From a virus: a DNA stretch of 64,000 nucleotides. Numbering within the stretch: position 1 is the stretch's first letter; the number at the start of each line of letters is the position of its first letter. Below are positions 1 through 5,495 of the stretch, one piece after another. The position numbers and the translations under genes were made by a program. The notes beneath the pieces were generated by a model. The model did not search any database. It was given only the letters and a program-made list of their open reading frames with translations, and was not told the DNA's origin. Location of the stretch: positions 62,001 to 126,000 of the IMG/VR virus record IMGVR_UViG_3300017917_002938; one strand, 5' to 3'.

Positions 1-54
1 TACCTGAGCGGTTACGACAGAAGGGAGAAGCAATGCTAGAAGTAATTTTTTCAT
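1..54 (-). CDS. Partial gene: N-terminus of a secreted protein
   Basis: Only the first 18 codons lie in the window. They read MKKLLLALLLPSVVTAQV, a typical Sec signal peptide (two lysines, a leucine-rich core, cleavage expected after VTA). No Shine-Dalgarno sequence precedes the ATG. The -10 box of a consensus-like promoter (61-66) ends only 6 nt before it, so the mRNA may be leaderless. The function cannot be told from this fragment. Confidence 0.6.
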   Translation of the reverse strand, partial: MKKLLLALLLPSVVTAQV

Positions 55-60
55 ACTAGT

Positions 61-89
61 ATTGTAACGAAAATGAAAAAATAAAGCAA
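61..89 (-). promoter_or_regulatory. Early-type promoter for the window-edge gene
   Basis: Reading on the minus strand, TTGCTT (84-89) is followed after 17 nt by TACAAT (61-66). It belongs to the family of repeated promoters in this phage. The predicted start of transcription falls at or next to the ATG at 54. Confidence 0.7.
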
Positions 90-101
90 CTAGTTTATGT
101 C

Positions 102-176
102 TGGCCCGGCGTGAGGGAATCGAACCCCCATTCGCACTTTAGAAGAATGCTGTCCTATCCATTGAACGAACGCCAG
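102..176 (-). tRNA. tRNA-Arg(TCT)
   Basis: The anticodon loop CTTCTAA gives TCT. The acceptor stem CTGGCGT/ACGCCGG is complete, the T-loop is TTCGATT and CCA is encoded (plus-strand TGG at 102-104). It is the last tRNA of the array in transcription order. Confidence 0.95.
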
Positions 177-185
177 GTATTGTTA

Positions 186-656
186 TTATGCTGCTTTCAG
201 AGATTTAAATCTATCGGCTGCATATGAGGCTGCGAAAGCTTCTGGTTTAACCAAAGGTACAACATTACATGTACCACGAATGTATCCAATAGCTTCATTC
301 ACCACGCATGATGATCCGTGCATTTCGTTAGGGTTGATGTCAAGATGAACTTGAACATCTCTGCCTTCTAGTACATCAGCAAGCTTCAAATACAATTCAC
401 TAACCTTATACACCTCATTCATTAGACGGTAACGTGGGCGATTAAACTTTTGATCGTAGTCACGTTCTTTTTGAATTTCACCAAATAGTTTACAACCGTT
501 ATTACCGTTGATGTGAACGACAATAGCTAGAATGTAATCCGCCCACCATTCCTTACCAACTTTATATCTCTCAGAGTCACAACCAATATAGATTTTTGTT
601 TCTGGAGATTGCGCCTGAATGAATTCTTTTACTTCTTCTAGATCAAGCTTACGCAT
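186..656 (-). CDS. YkuK-like (DUF458) RNase H-fold protein
   Basis: A 156-residue protein that resembles the YkuK/DUF458 family of RNase H-like predicted nucleases. The family pattern is visible as IGCDSE near residue 24, then HLDINPNEMHGSS around residues 104-116 and the C-terminal KPEAFAASYAADR. The family has acidic residues suited to metal binding, but its biochemical role is not settled. The start is supported by AAAGG about 7 nt upstream. It lies between tRNA-Trp and tRNA-Arg, so it is probably co-transcribed with tRNAs and could act in RNA metabolism; that last point is inference. Confidence 0.75.
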   Translation of the reverse strand: MRKLDLEEVKEFIQAQSPETKIYIGCDSERYKVGKEWWADYILAIVVHINGNNGCKLFGEIQKERDYDQKFNRPRYRLMNEVYKVSELYLKLADVLEGRDVQVHLDINPNEMHGSSCVVNEAIGYIRGTCNVVPLVKPEAFAASYAADRFKSLKAA

Positions 657-671
657 AGTACTACCTTTCTA

Positions 672-745
672 TGGCACCCCGAGAGGGATTCGAACCCCCA
701 CCAACGGTTTTGGAGACCGCAATGCTGCCGTTACACCATCGAGAT
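672..745 (-). tRNA. tRNA-Trp(CCA)
   Basis: Anticodon loop CTCCAAA gives CCA. Acceptor ATCTCGA pairs with TCGGGGT using G-T wobbles, the discriminator is G and CCA is encoded at 672-674. A CCTAAATA element (754-761) lies just upstream. Confidence 0.95.
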
Positions 746-753
746 ACGTTTTT

Positions 754-761
754 TATTTAGG
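754..761 (-). promoter_or_regulatory. Late-promoter-like CCTAAATA
   Basis: CCTAAATA on the minus strand, 9 bp upstream of the tRNA-Trp 5' end. The same octamer precedes three protein genes in this window at typical late-promoter distance. A chance match is possible for this copy. Confidence 0.3.
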
Positions 762-796
762 GTGAGGATATGAGTTTGATCCGGCAACGAAGCCGC

Positions 797-824
797 TTAG
801 CAATATGCAATTAGCAATATGCAA
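797..824. repeat. Exact 14-bp tandem direct repeat, two copies
   Basis: The unit TTAGCAATATGCAA occurs at 797-810 and again at 811-824 with no mismatch. It lies in the non-coding leader upstream of tRNA-Trp. Its role is unknown; it may reflect replication slippage. Confidence 0.85.
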
Positions 825-1021
825 TAAGCAGACCACAAAGCATAGGATTCCGTTTATCAACAAGCAGCGACTTTCGTCTTGTATGGAACGGAGCAACAAG
901 CATGGGTTGGTCGGGATTGATCGGATTCGGGTTAACAAGGCCCAAACCTAGCTAGTAAGACATTTCAAGTGTCAACTAGATTGCAACAACGCCCCCTTCA
1001 CTCCCCCATACCCTCAAAACT

Positions 1022-1603
1022 TTATAGAATACCTTCCGCTTTAAGAGTCTGAACGGTTAGTTCAGACAATGTAATCAAGGTATTGACATTGAGTTGTAAG
1101 AGTTTATCTTGCAGCTCTTGACGATCACGCTTGAGGTTTCTAACTGCATTTTTTGCAGCGTCAATATCTGATTGCAACACTACGCTGGTTTCAACGTTGT
1201 TAAAACGGTCACCGTAAATGGATGCACGCGCAGAATCGGAAGGTTGTTCTTTGAACTTTTGAATTCGTGCACTGATTTCAATCTGACTCTTACGAGGTTT
1301 GAGACCTGCAATCACACTATGTACGGCCATAGAAGCGTCTGTAGCTTCTACTTCTGCTAAGATAGTGTTAATGTCAGCATCAGCATTAGCCTTACCTACG
1401 CGTTTACGAATGTCGTACATTGCGTTGATAAGTGATAGTTTACGAGTAACTGTATCGTTTAACTCTGCACGGTTTTTGGTAAGAGTATCTTCTACCCCAT
1501 CTGTAAACTCAGATACCTGAGTCTCAGATTCAAATTTTATTCCGTTAATAGTTTTACGAATCTCGGCTTGAATTGCATTAGCTTTACGTAGATTAACTTG
1601 CAT
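1022..1603 (-). CDS. Hypothetical coiled-coil protein
   Basis: A 193-residue, mostly helical, charged protein with heptad-like patterns at both ends (for example DIDAAKNAVRNLKRDRQELQDKLLQL near the C-terminus). I do not recognise a functional family. The ATG at 1603 is preferred to an upstream in-frame codon because AAAGGAA lies 6 nt before it. It is read from the promoter at 1629-1657, which starts next to the tRNA-Phe CCA end, so it forms a unit with that promoter inside the tRNA array. Confidence 0.75.
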   Translation of the reverse strand: MQVNLRKANAIQAEIRKTINGIKFESETQVSEFTDGVEDTLTKNRAELNDTVTRKLSLINAMYDIRKRVGKANADADINTILAEVEATDASMAVHSVIAGLKPRKSQIEISARIQKFKEQPSDSARASIYGDRFNNVETSVVLQSDIDAAKNAVRNLKRDRQELQDKLLQLNVNTLITLSELTVQTLKAEGIL

Positions 1604-1628
1604 GTTATTTCCTTTCAATCAATAATGT

Positions 1629-1657
1629 ATTCTATATGAATTTTTTAATAAGATCAA
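1629..1657 (-). promoter_or_regulatory. Early-type promoter
   Basis: TTGATC (1652-1657), a 17-nt spacer and TAGAAT (1629-1634) on the minus strand. The -35 starts 2 nt after the CCA of tRNA-Phe. It serves the coiled-coil gene at 1022-1603. Confidence 0.65.
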
Positions 1658-1659
1658 CT

Positions 1660-1735
1660 TGGTGCTGCCTCGTGGGATCGAACCACGTTCCTCGGTTCTT
1701 CAGACCGGTGCTATGACCACATCAGCTAAAGCAGC
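1660..1735 (-). tRNA. tRNA-Phe(GAA)
   Basis: The anticodon loop CTGAAGA gives GAA. Acceptor GCTGCTT pairs with AGGCAGC, the T-loop is TTCGATC and CCA is encoded. The outermost anticodon-stem pair is a C-A mismatch. Confidence 0.93.
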
Positions 1736-1742
1736 ATTAAAT

Positions 1743-1817
1743 TGGTACCTGGTCACGGTTTCGAACCGCGGACCCTCTCCTTGTAAGGGAGACGCTCTAC
1801 CCCTGAGCTAACCAGGC
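1743..1817 (-). tRNA. tRNA-Val(TAC)
   Basis: Anticodon loop CTTACAA gives TAC. Acceptor GCCTGGT/ACCAGGT, T-loop TTCGAAA, encoded CCA at 1743-1745. Confidence 0.95.
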
Positions 1818-1828
1818 ATAATTCTCTT

Positions 1829-1904
1829 TGGGGTACTATAAGAGGATCGAACTCTTACTATCTCGGTCACAGCGAGAGGTGCAGACCACTACACTAATAG
1901 TACC
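1829..1904 (-). tRNA. tRNA-His(GTG)
   Basis: Anticodon loop CTGTGAC gives GTG. The acceptor GTACTAT/ATAGTAC is extended by a genomic G at -1 (position 1904) opposite C73, the usual identity element of histidine tRNA. CCA is encoded at 1829-1831. Confidence 0.95.
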
Positions 1905-1914
1905 CCAAAAAGAA

Positions 1915-2148
1915 CTAAGTTATTTGTTTCTGTACTCTACCTATACGACTATTTTTACTCCAATCATATTTGGTTCCATCTGGACATTTTCCATCTTTGA
2001 CAGAATCTACTCCAAATTTACCAACAATCTCTGTAACGCCGTTTGTAATAGTTACAAACTTTCCATATGCTTTTGCAAACTCCAATGCATCATTCAATGT
2101 TGGACTTGCGTTTAGTATCATACCGTTTTCTATTTTAATATTCCACAT
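1915..2148 (-). CDS. Hypothetical protein, 77 aa
   Basis: A small soluble-looking protein starting MWNIKIENGMILNASPTLNDAL. AAGGA lies 5 nt before the ATG, which makes translation likely. It sits between tRNA-Gln and tRNA-His with only about 10 nt on each side. No family is recognised. Confidence 0.65.
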   Translation of the reverse strand: MWNIKIENGMILNASPTLNDALEFAKAYGKFVTITNGVTEIVGKFGVDSVKDGKCPDGTKYDWSKNSRIGRVQKQIT

Positions 2149-2157
2149 AAAAATCCT

Positions 2158-2231
2158 TGGCCGGGGTGCTAGGGCTCGAACCTAGAATAGCAGAGTCAAA
2201 GTCTGCGGTGTTACCATTACACTACACCCCA
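2158..2231 (-). tRNA. tRNA-Gln(TTG)
   Basis: Anticodon loop CTTTGAC gives TTG. The acceptor TGGGGTG/CACCCCG begins with T1, as in many glutamine tRNAs. Discriminator G, CCA encoded at 2158-2160. Confidence 0.95.
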
Positions 2232-2239
2232 ATAATGAA

Positions 2240-2455
2240 TTTGTTGTAGTAGTGCCGCCATCGTTATCGGCACCATTCACCTGGATTAACTAGCCCGGGC
2301 AGGACTCGGTAAGTCACTTGGGATACTCATCCAGTTAGCAACCATACTGCGGCGATCTTCCGATCGCCCGGGAGTTGAACCCGTCCCCTTCTACTATATC
2401 AGTCCTTCGAAGAAACCTTTATAGCGTGACATTCTCTTGCTGACACTACAACAAA
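2240..2455 (-). ncRNA. Structured spacer RNA between tRNA-Pro and tRNA-Gln
   Basis: A 216-nt spacer without a gene, closed by complementary ends (2240-2248 with 2447-2455, plus a further GTG/CAC pairing). Inside, on the minus strand, are a 7-bp GGCGATC/GATCGCC hairpin with a GGAA (GNRA) tetraloop, a CTGGAT/ATCCAG pairing, a GTGCCG/CGGCAC hairpin and a T-arm-like CGGGTTCAACTCCCG. This density of complementary segments suggests a folded RNA. It does not match tmRNA, RNase P RNA or a group I intron as far as I can judge by eye. Confidence 0.55.
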
Positions 2456-2458
2456 ACT

Positions 2459-2535
<77 letters not shown>

Positions 2536-2541
2536 ATAACT

Positions 2542-2615
2542 TGGTGCCCCTTGACAGAATCGAACTGCCGTACCCGGGTTACAAAGCCGGTGTAATACCA
2601 CTATACTAAAAGGGC
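2542..2615 (-). tRNA. tRNA-Thr(TGT)
   Basis: Anticodon loop TTTGTAA gives TGT. Acceptor GCCCTTT/AAGGGGC and T-loop TTCGATT are normal. The last anticodon-stem pair (31-39) is a C-C mismatch. CCA is encoded. Confidence 0.9.
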
Positions 2616-2620
2616 AAAAA

Positions 2621-2695
2621 TGGCTCCGGTGGCTGGGATCGAACCAACGACCAATTGATTAACAGTCAACTGCACTACCGCTGTGCTACACCGGA
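2621..2695 (-). tRNA. tRNA-Asn(GTT)
   Basis: Anticodon loop CTGTTAA gives GTT. Acceptor TCCGGTG/CACCGGA, discriminator G, T-loop TTCGATC, CCA encoded at 2621-2623. Confidence 0.95.
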
Positions 2696-2701
2696 ATAAC
2701 C

Positions 2702-2775
2702 TGGTTGCGGGAGAGGGAATCGAACCCCCATCTGGAGCTTATGAGACTCCTGAATTACCGTTACTCTATCCCGCG
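2702..2775 (-). tRNA. tRNA-Met(CAT), initiator-like
   Basis: Anticodon loop CTCATAA gives CAT. The acceptor CGCGGGA faces TCCCGCA, so the first pair is a C1-A72 mismatch, the hallmark of bacterial initiator tRNA; the 3' end CCCGCAACCA is like that of E. coli tRNA-fMet. The anticodon stem (GGAGT/GCTCC) lacks the three G-C pairs that normally help initiator tRNA enter the P site. I call it initiator-like with reserve. Confidence 0.85.
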
Positions 2776-2782
2776 TCAAAAT

Positions 2783-2857
2783 TGGCGGTCTCAAGGGGTA
2801 ACGATCCCCTTCTTTATGCGTGACAGGCATACGTGCGTCCATGAACACTTTGAGACC
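2783..2857 (-). tRNA. tRNA-Asp(GTC), variant T-loop
   Basis: Anticodon loop CTGTCAC gives GTC. Acceptor GGTCTCA/TGAGACC, discriminator G, CCA encoded. The T-loop reads ATCGTTA in place of TTCGANT, so the usual T54-A58 pair is reversed to A54-T58. Three other tRNAs here share this. Confidence 0.92.
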
Positions 2858-3044
2858 TATATTCTTTGCACGGCTACGTTTTTCAAGTCGCCCCGTACTG
2901 AGTTTACAACCCTGTCGCCACCTTTGCTTATTCTGCTGTGTGGATCATCATACCAGATTCTGCTTACGTCTGCGCTAACGGTCTTCTGGACACCGGATCT
3001 TTATCGCGTAATCAAGCGCCTCTGCCACGCTGAGGAGCGGAAAC
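2858..3044. other. 187-nt spacer between tRNA-Tyr and tRNA-Asp
   Basis: No gene with a credible start is seen. Short complementary stretches exist (for example AGCG/CGCT and CGGT/ACCG on the minus strand), but unlike the other long spacers the ends are not complementary. It may hold another structured RNA or be a processing spacer. Confidence 0.4.
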
Positions 3045-3133
3045 TGGTGGAAGTGGTAGGATTCGAACCTACAGCGTTTCTTATGTGGCGGATTTACAGT
3101 CCGTTGCCTTCAACCAATTCAGCACACACTTCC
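3045..3133 (-). tRNA. tRNA-Tyr(GTA), class II
   Basis: Anticodon loop CTGTAAA gives GTA. The 89-nt gene has the long variable arm usual for bacterial tyrosine tRNA. Acceptor GGAAGTG/CACTTCC, discriminator A, CCA encoded at 3045-3047. Confidence 0.95.
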
Positions 3134-3138
3134 AATTT

Positions 3139-3222
3139 TGGTGCCCCAGGAGAGACTCGAACTCTCACGCCTTTCGACATTGGCTTCTAAGACCAACGTG
3201 TCTACCATTCCACCACCGGGGC
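3139..3222 (-). tRNA. tRNA-Leu(TAG), class II
   Basis: Anticodon loop CTTAGAA gives TAG. Acceptor GCCCCGG/CTGGGGC, long variable arm, discriminator A, CCA encoded. Its 5' end is 4 nt from a 21-bp spacer stem. Confidence 0.95.
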
Positions 3223-3226
3223 AAAT

Positions 3227-3382
3227 TACCATTTGTTTAGTGTTATCGTGCCTATTTGTCAACAATGTAGCTAGCACTGACAAGCGAATAACAGTTATAT
3301 CAGACAGTGTTGGTCGCACCCTTACTGTCGCGTAGTCATAGCGTCCTATGACGATACCTTTGATAACACTAAACAAATGGTA
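3227..3382 (-). ncRNA. Hairpin-bounded spacer between tRNA-Glu and tRNA-Leu
   Basis: The two ends, 3227-3247 and 3362-3382, are perfectly complementary over 21 bp. The downstream plus-strand arm contains the CCA, the discriminator and nucleotide 72 of tRNA-Glu, so this stem competes with the mature tRNA 3' end. The 114-nt interior has further stems, among them GTCATA/TATGAC and GACAGT/ACTGTC. No gene is present. It may be a processing signal or a separate stable RNA. Confidence 0.65.
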
Positions 3383-3453
3383 CACCGTACGGGAATCGAA
3401 CCCGTCTTACCAACGTGAAAGGCTGGTGTCCTAAACCGATAGACGAACGGTGC
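3378..3453 (-). tRNA. tRNA-Glu(TTC)
   Basis: Anticodon loop CTTTCAC gives TTC. Acceptor GCACCGT/ACGGTGT, T-loop TTCGATT, encoded CCA at 3378-3380, which also lies in the 21-bp spacer stem. Confidence 0.95.
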
Positions 3454-3480
3454 ATTTAACTTTTTTAAAGAACGAAACGA

Positions 3481-3509
3481 ATTATATTCTGCGATGGAAA
3501 ATAAATCAA
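3481..3509 (-). promoter_or_regulatory. Early-type promoter inside the tRNA array
   Basis: TTGATT (3504-3509), 17 nt, TATAAT (3481-3486) on the minus strand. The -35 begins 2 nt after the CCA of tRNA-Ile(GAT). It would drive tRNA-Glu and the downstream tRNAs. Confidence 0.85.
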
Positions 3510-3510
3510 C

Positions 3511-3584
3511 TGGTCCTTTCGAGAGGTAACGATCCTCTGTCTCTCGGTTATCAGCCGAGTGCTCTACCTTTGAGCTACGAAAGG
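3511..3584 (-). tRNA. tRNA-Ile(GAT), variant T-loop
   Basis: Anticodon loop CTGATAA gives GAT. Acceptor CCTTTCG/CGAAAGG, discriminator A, CCA encoded. The T arm AGAGG-ATCGTTA-CCTCT carries the reversed A54/T58 pair. Confidence 0.93.
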
Positions 3585-3585
3585 T

Positions 3586-3660
3586 TGGTGGTAATGAAGA
3601 GACTCGAACTCCTAACCTACACCGTATGAAGGTGCCGCACTACCATTGTGCTACATTACC
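3586..3660 (-). tRNA. tRNA with anticodon CAT (elongator Met or lysidine-type Ile)
   Basis: Anticodon loop TTCATAC gives CAT. The acceptor GGTAATG/CATTACC is fully paired, which argues against an initiator. Whether C34 stays C (Met) or becomes lysidine (Ile, AUA) cannot be told from sequence. Its 5' end overlaps the last codons of the methyltransferase gene by 7 nt. Confidence 0.9.
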
Positions 3661-4193
3661 AGTCTAGATGGTTTTACAGCCTGCAATGCAAACTTTAGCG
3701 TATCGTCGGTCTGAAAGTCTAAATGTACACATTTAAAATCTGCCTTATAGATATACCTAAAATCTGACATCGATGTCTTACCAATTTGCCTTGTGTATTC
3801 GGATTGATCGAGAAATATAAGAGATTCTTTTTGAATCACTCTCGTATGACTCGGATCTCCCCATACCCAGGGCGAGTTAATATTTGGACAGGTAGCCATC
3901 AAGAAACCTCCTGGTTTCAGAATTCTCCAGAACTCACTAAACTGAGCAAAGAAAAATTTATAGTCTCCCTGTCTTCCGGTATGTTCTAGAACTTCATATG
4001 CATGAATTTCATCAAACGTATTATCCTCAAAAACCGAATATGGTATGTTACAAAGATCCCACACTATATCCGGTTTATGATCGCGGTTAATATCAAGGGT
4101 AGTTAGATTATTCCATTCAGGATTACCATCATGAATGACTTTCTCTCTACGACTACCACATCCAATTAATAGTTCTTTTTTATAGTTTACCAT
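3651..4193 (-). CDS. Class I SAM-dependent methyltransferase
   Basis: A 180-residue Methyltransf_11-like protein. Motif I appears as LLIGCGSRREK (residues 8-18), an acidic strand end as TLDIN near residue 32, the post-motif region as FDEIHAYEVLEH around 59-70 and motif V/VI as WRILKPGGFLMATCPN around 87-102. The substrate is unknown; small phage enzymes of this type are found with sugar or RNA modification genes. The ATG at 4191-4193 has no clear ribosome binding site and lies inside one arm of a 19-nt inverted repeat (4188-4206 with 4272-4290), so its translation may be controlled by RNA structure. The stop codon abuts the tRNA(CAT) acceptor. Confidence 0.8.
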   Translation of the reverse strand: MVNYKKELLIGCGSRREKVIHDGNPEWNNLTTLDINRDHKPDIVWDLCNIPYSVFEDNTFDEIHAYEVLEHTGRQGDYKFFFAQFSEFWRILKPGGFLMATCPNINSPWVWGDPSHTRVIQKESLIFLDQSEYTRQIGKTSMSDFRYIYKADFKCVHLDFQTDDTLKFALQAVKPSRLVM

Positions 4194-4290
4194 ATAGAAA
4201 CATACTAAATCTGCGACACCGTCAAATGCCGCATCGCCTAGTTGACGCTAGACCGCCAGAGTGTGGCGTTCAGTATGTTTTTATATGGTA
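4188..4290 (-). ncRNA. Hairpin-bounded spacer between tRNA-Lys and the methyltransferase
   Basis: Arms 4188-4206 and 4272-4290 match over 18 of 19 positions. On the minus strand the first arm contains the tRNA-Lys discriminator and CCA and the second contains the start codon of the methyltransferase. The interior holds a perfect CGCCA/TGGCG hairpin. It could link tRNA processing with translation of the next gene; that is inference. Confidence 0.6.
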
Positions 4291-4360
4291 GGGGCACAGA
4301 GAATCGAACTCTGATTAATAGGTTAAAAGCCTACTACTTTAGCCGTTAAGTTATACCCCC
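4286..4360 (-). tRNA. tRNA-Lys(TTT)
   Basis: Anticodon loop CTTTTAA gives TTT. Acceptor GGGGGTA/TGCCCCT, T-loop TTCGATT, discriminator A, CCA encoded. Its first 10 nt (4351-4360) are also the end of a 43-codon gene. Confidence 0.94.
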
Positions 4361-4482
4361 AGCAATTCTTGTTTTTGAGCTCTACGTAGTGCCTTATTAG
4401 ACTTACGATGAACTCCTGCTTTACGAAAAAGCGCTAAACGAACGAAGCAGTTACGTTCGCGCGCGATGGGTTTTCGTTTCAT
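4351..4482 (-). CDS. Small basic protein, 43 aa
   Basis: A 43-residue, arginine- and lysine-rich protein beginning MKRKPIARERNCFVRLALFR and ending KNKALRRAQ-like, then QELLGV. GAGGAAAAA precedes the ATG at good distance. Very similar short basic proteins (RNPFV...FRKAG.HRKSNKA..R) are, as I recall, common in tailed phages, with unknown function and a plausible nucleic-acid-binding role. The stop codon lies in the acceptor stem of tRNA-Lys. Confidence 0.8.
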   Translation of the reverse strand: MKRKPIARERNCFVRLALFRKAGVHRKSNKALRRAQKQELLGV

Positions 4483-4527
4483 TTTTTCCTCACTTTAAGT
4501 TTTTGTCGATTACTACTATTAGTATTA

Positions 4528-4557
4528 TTACGATAAGAAGTACTGAGACCGCCCCAT
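4528..4557 (-). other. Possible 9-codon leader ORF with a strong ribosome binding site
   Basis: AAGGAG, 6 nt, then ATG and only eight sense codons (MGRSQYFLS-like) before a run of stop codons. The site follows directly from the promoter at 4581-4609 and precedes the 43-aa gene. Such a short reading frame with so good a start site could be a leader peptide. Confidence 0.35.
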
Positions 4558-4580
4558 GTTGTTTCTCCTTAACAAGTCTA

Positions 4581-4609
4581 ATTATAGATGTAGTTGGAAA
4601 ATAAGGCAA
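4581..4609 (-). promoter_or_regulatory. Early-type promoter
   Basis: TTGCCT (4604-4609), 17 nt, TATAAT (4581-4586), minus strand. It drives the leader ORF, the 43-aa gene and tRNA-Lys. Confidence 0.8.
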
Positions 4610-4638
4610 CAACTTTTTTTCTAACTATTTCTAGTTAC

Positions 4639-4716
4639 TGGAGTGTCGAGTCAGATTTGAACTGACGGCTTTACGGGTTTGCAATCCGTTCCCTTGGACC
4701 TCTCGGGCATCGACAC
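4639..4716 (-). tRNA. tRNA-Cys(GCA)
   Basis: Anticodon loop TTGCAAA gives GCA. Acceptor GTGTCGA/TCGACAC with discriminator T73, the cysteine identity base. The closing anticodon-stem pair is A-C. CCA is encoded at 4639-4641. Confidence 0.93.
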
Positions 4717-4721
4717 ATATC

Positions 4722-4795
4722 TGGTGCTGCTAGGAGGTAACGATCCTCCGTTTCCGCCTTACCAAGGCGGTGTAATACCTTTATACTATAGCAGC
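4722..4795 (-). tRNA. tRNA-Thr(GGT), variant T-loop
   Basis: Anticodon loop TTGGTAA gives GGT. Acceptor GCTGCTA/TAGCAGC, discriminator A, CCA encoded. T arm GGAGG-ATCGTTA-CCTCC has the reversed A54/T58 pair. Confidence 0.93.
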
Positions 4796-4800
4796 AAAAA

Positions 4801-4888
4801 TGGCGGAGGGTATCAGACTCGAACTGATGCGCCCATTTCTGAACGACGGTTTAGCAAACCGCTGGTTTAACCGCTCACCCAACCCTCC
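4801..4888 (-). tRNA. tRNA-Ser(GCT), class II
   Basis: Anticodon loop TTGCTAA gives GCT. Long variable arm, acceptor GGAGGGT/ACCCTCC, discriminator G, CCA encoded. Position 1 overlaps the stop codon of the upstream phosphoesterase gene. Confidence 0.94.
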
Positions 4889-5475
4889 TAAGTAGCAAAC
4901 TTCCACTCTGTTTTTTCTTTAAACCCTACCTCACCACCTTGCTCTTTTATTCTTTTGAACACCTCTTCAAGCAGTATTGGTCTAAAGTCAATCTGCTCAA
5001 CACAGACAGAGAAATAGCGAGGATCAATTTTTTTTCCATGTTTAGTAAATCCATCATCCATTTTTACTCTATTCGAATGGAGATGTCCATGAACGTTGCA
5101 GCCAAACCGATACAGTTGGTCAGGGTGCACTGGTACATGAGTAAAAATACAACCGTTCATTACATGGCTGCCTCTGATATCTCTAAAGTATTGAGTGTAT
5201 TCTTCAAGTTTAAAAATATCGTGGTTACCTTTAATCAACACTTTGTCTCCGTTCAACCGACCTAGCGTTTTTAATGCTTTACGGTTGATAACAACGTCGC
5301 CTAGATGATATACTTTGTCATTGGGTCGAACAGTTTCGTTCCACCGCTTGACCATTTCTTCATCCATCTCATCCGGGTTATCCCACGGCCTGAGCTTCTC
5401 TCCGTCTTCACGTGTAAATCGGCATACGCCGGCGTGACCGAAGTGCGTATCGCTAACTACGAATACCGATGGCAT
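4888..5475 (-). CDS. Calcineurin-like metallophosphoesterase
   Basis: A 195-residue phosphoesterase with the standard metal-binding motifs in order: SDTHFGH (8-14), GDVV (59-62), KGNHD (82-86), THVP (112-115) and HGHLH (129-133). The family hydrolyses phosphomono- or diesters with two metal ions; the substrate is unknown. AAAGGAGG lies 6 nt before the ATG. It sits inside the tRNA array, so an RNA-end processing role is possible, but other phage copies occur away from tRNAs. Its stop codon shares one base with tRNA-Ser. Confidence 0.88.
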   Translation of the reverse strand: MPSVFVVSDTHFGHAGVCRFTREDGEKLRPWDNPDEMDEEMVKRWNETVRPNDKVYHLGDVVINRKALKTLGRLNGDKVLIKGNHDIFKLEEYTQYFRDIRGSHVMNGCIFTHVPVHPDQLYRFGCNVHGHLHSNRVKMDDGFTKHGKKIDPRYFSVCVEQIDFRPILLEEVFKRIKEQGGEVGFKEKTEWKFAT

Positions 5476-5495
5476 ATACGCCTCCTTTCATGTTA

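Larger units (their letters stand above)
746..1021. other. 276-bp gap between tRNA-Trp and the upstream gene
   Basis: No convincing gene is seen here. The gap holds a late-promoter-like element at 754-761 and an exact 14-bp tandem repeat at 797-824. The rest shows no clear coding pattern or strong hairpin on either strand. It may be the leader of the tRNA-Trp transcript. Confidence 0.5.

Noticed and set aside
753-938. A 61-codon open frame on the minus strand
   Set aside because: Low-complexity Leu/Cys/Ile-rich translation, no ribosome binding site, and it contains the tandem repeat; treated as non-coding.
2240-2455. tmRNA or group I intron in the Pro/Gln spacer
   Set aside because: A T-arm-like segment and a GATATAGT string are present, but there is no tmRNA acceptor pairing with a tag frame and no intron P7 pairing.
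2705-3190. A 161-codon open frame on the plus strand
   Set aside because: It runs through four tRNA genes on the other strand and has no start signal.
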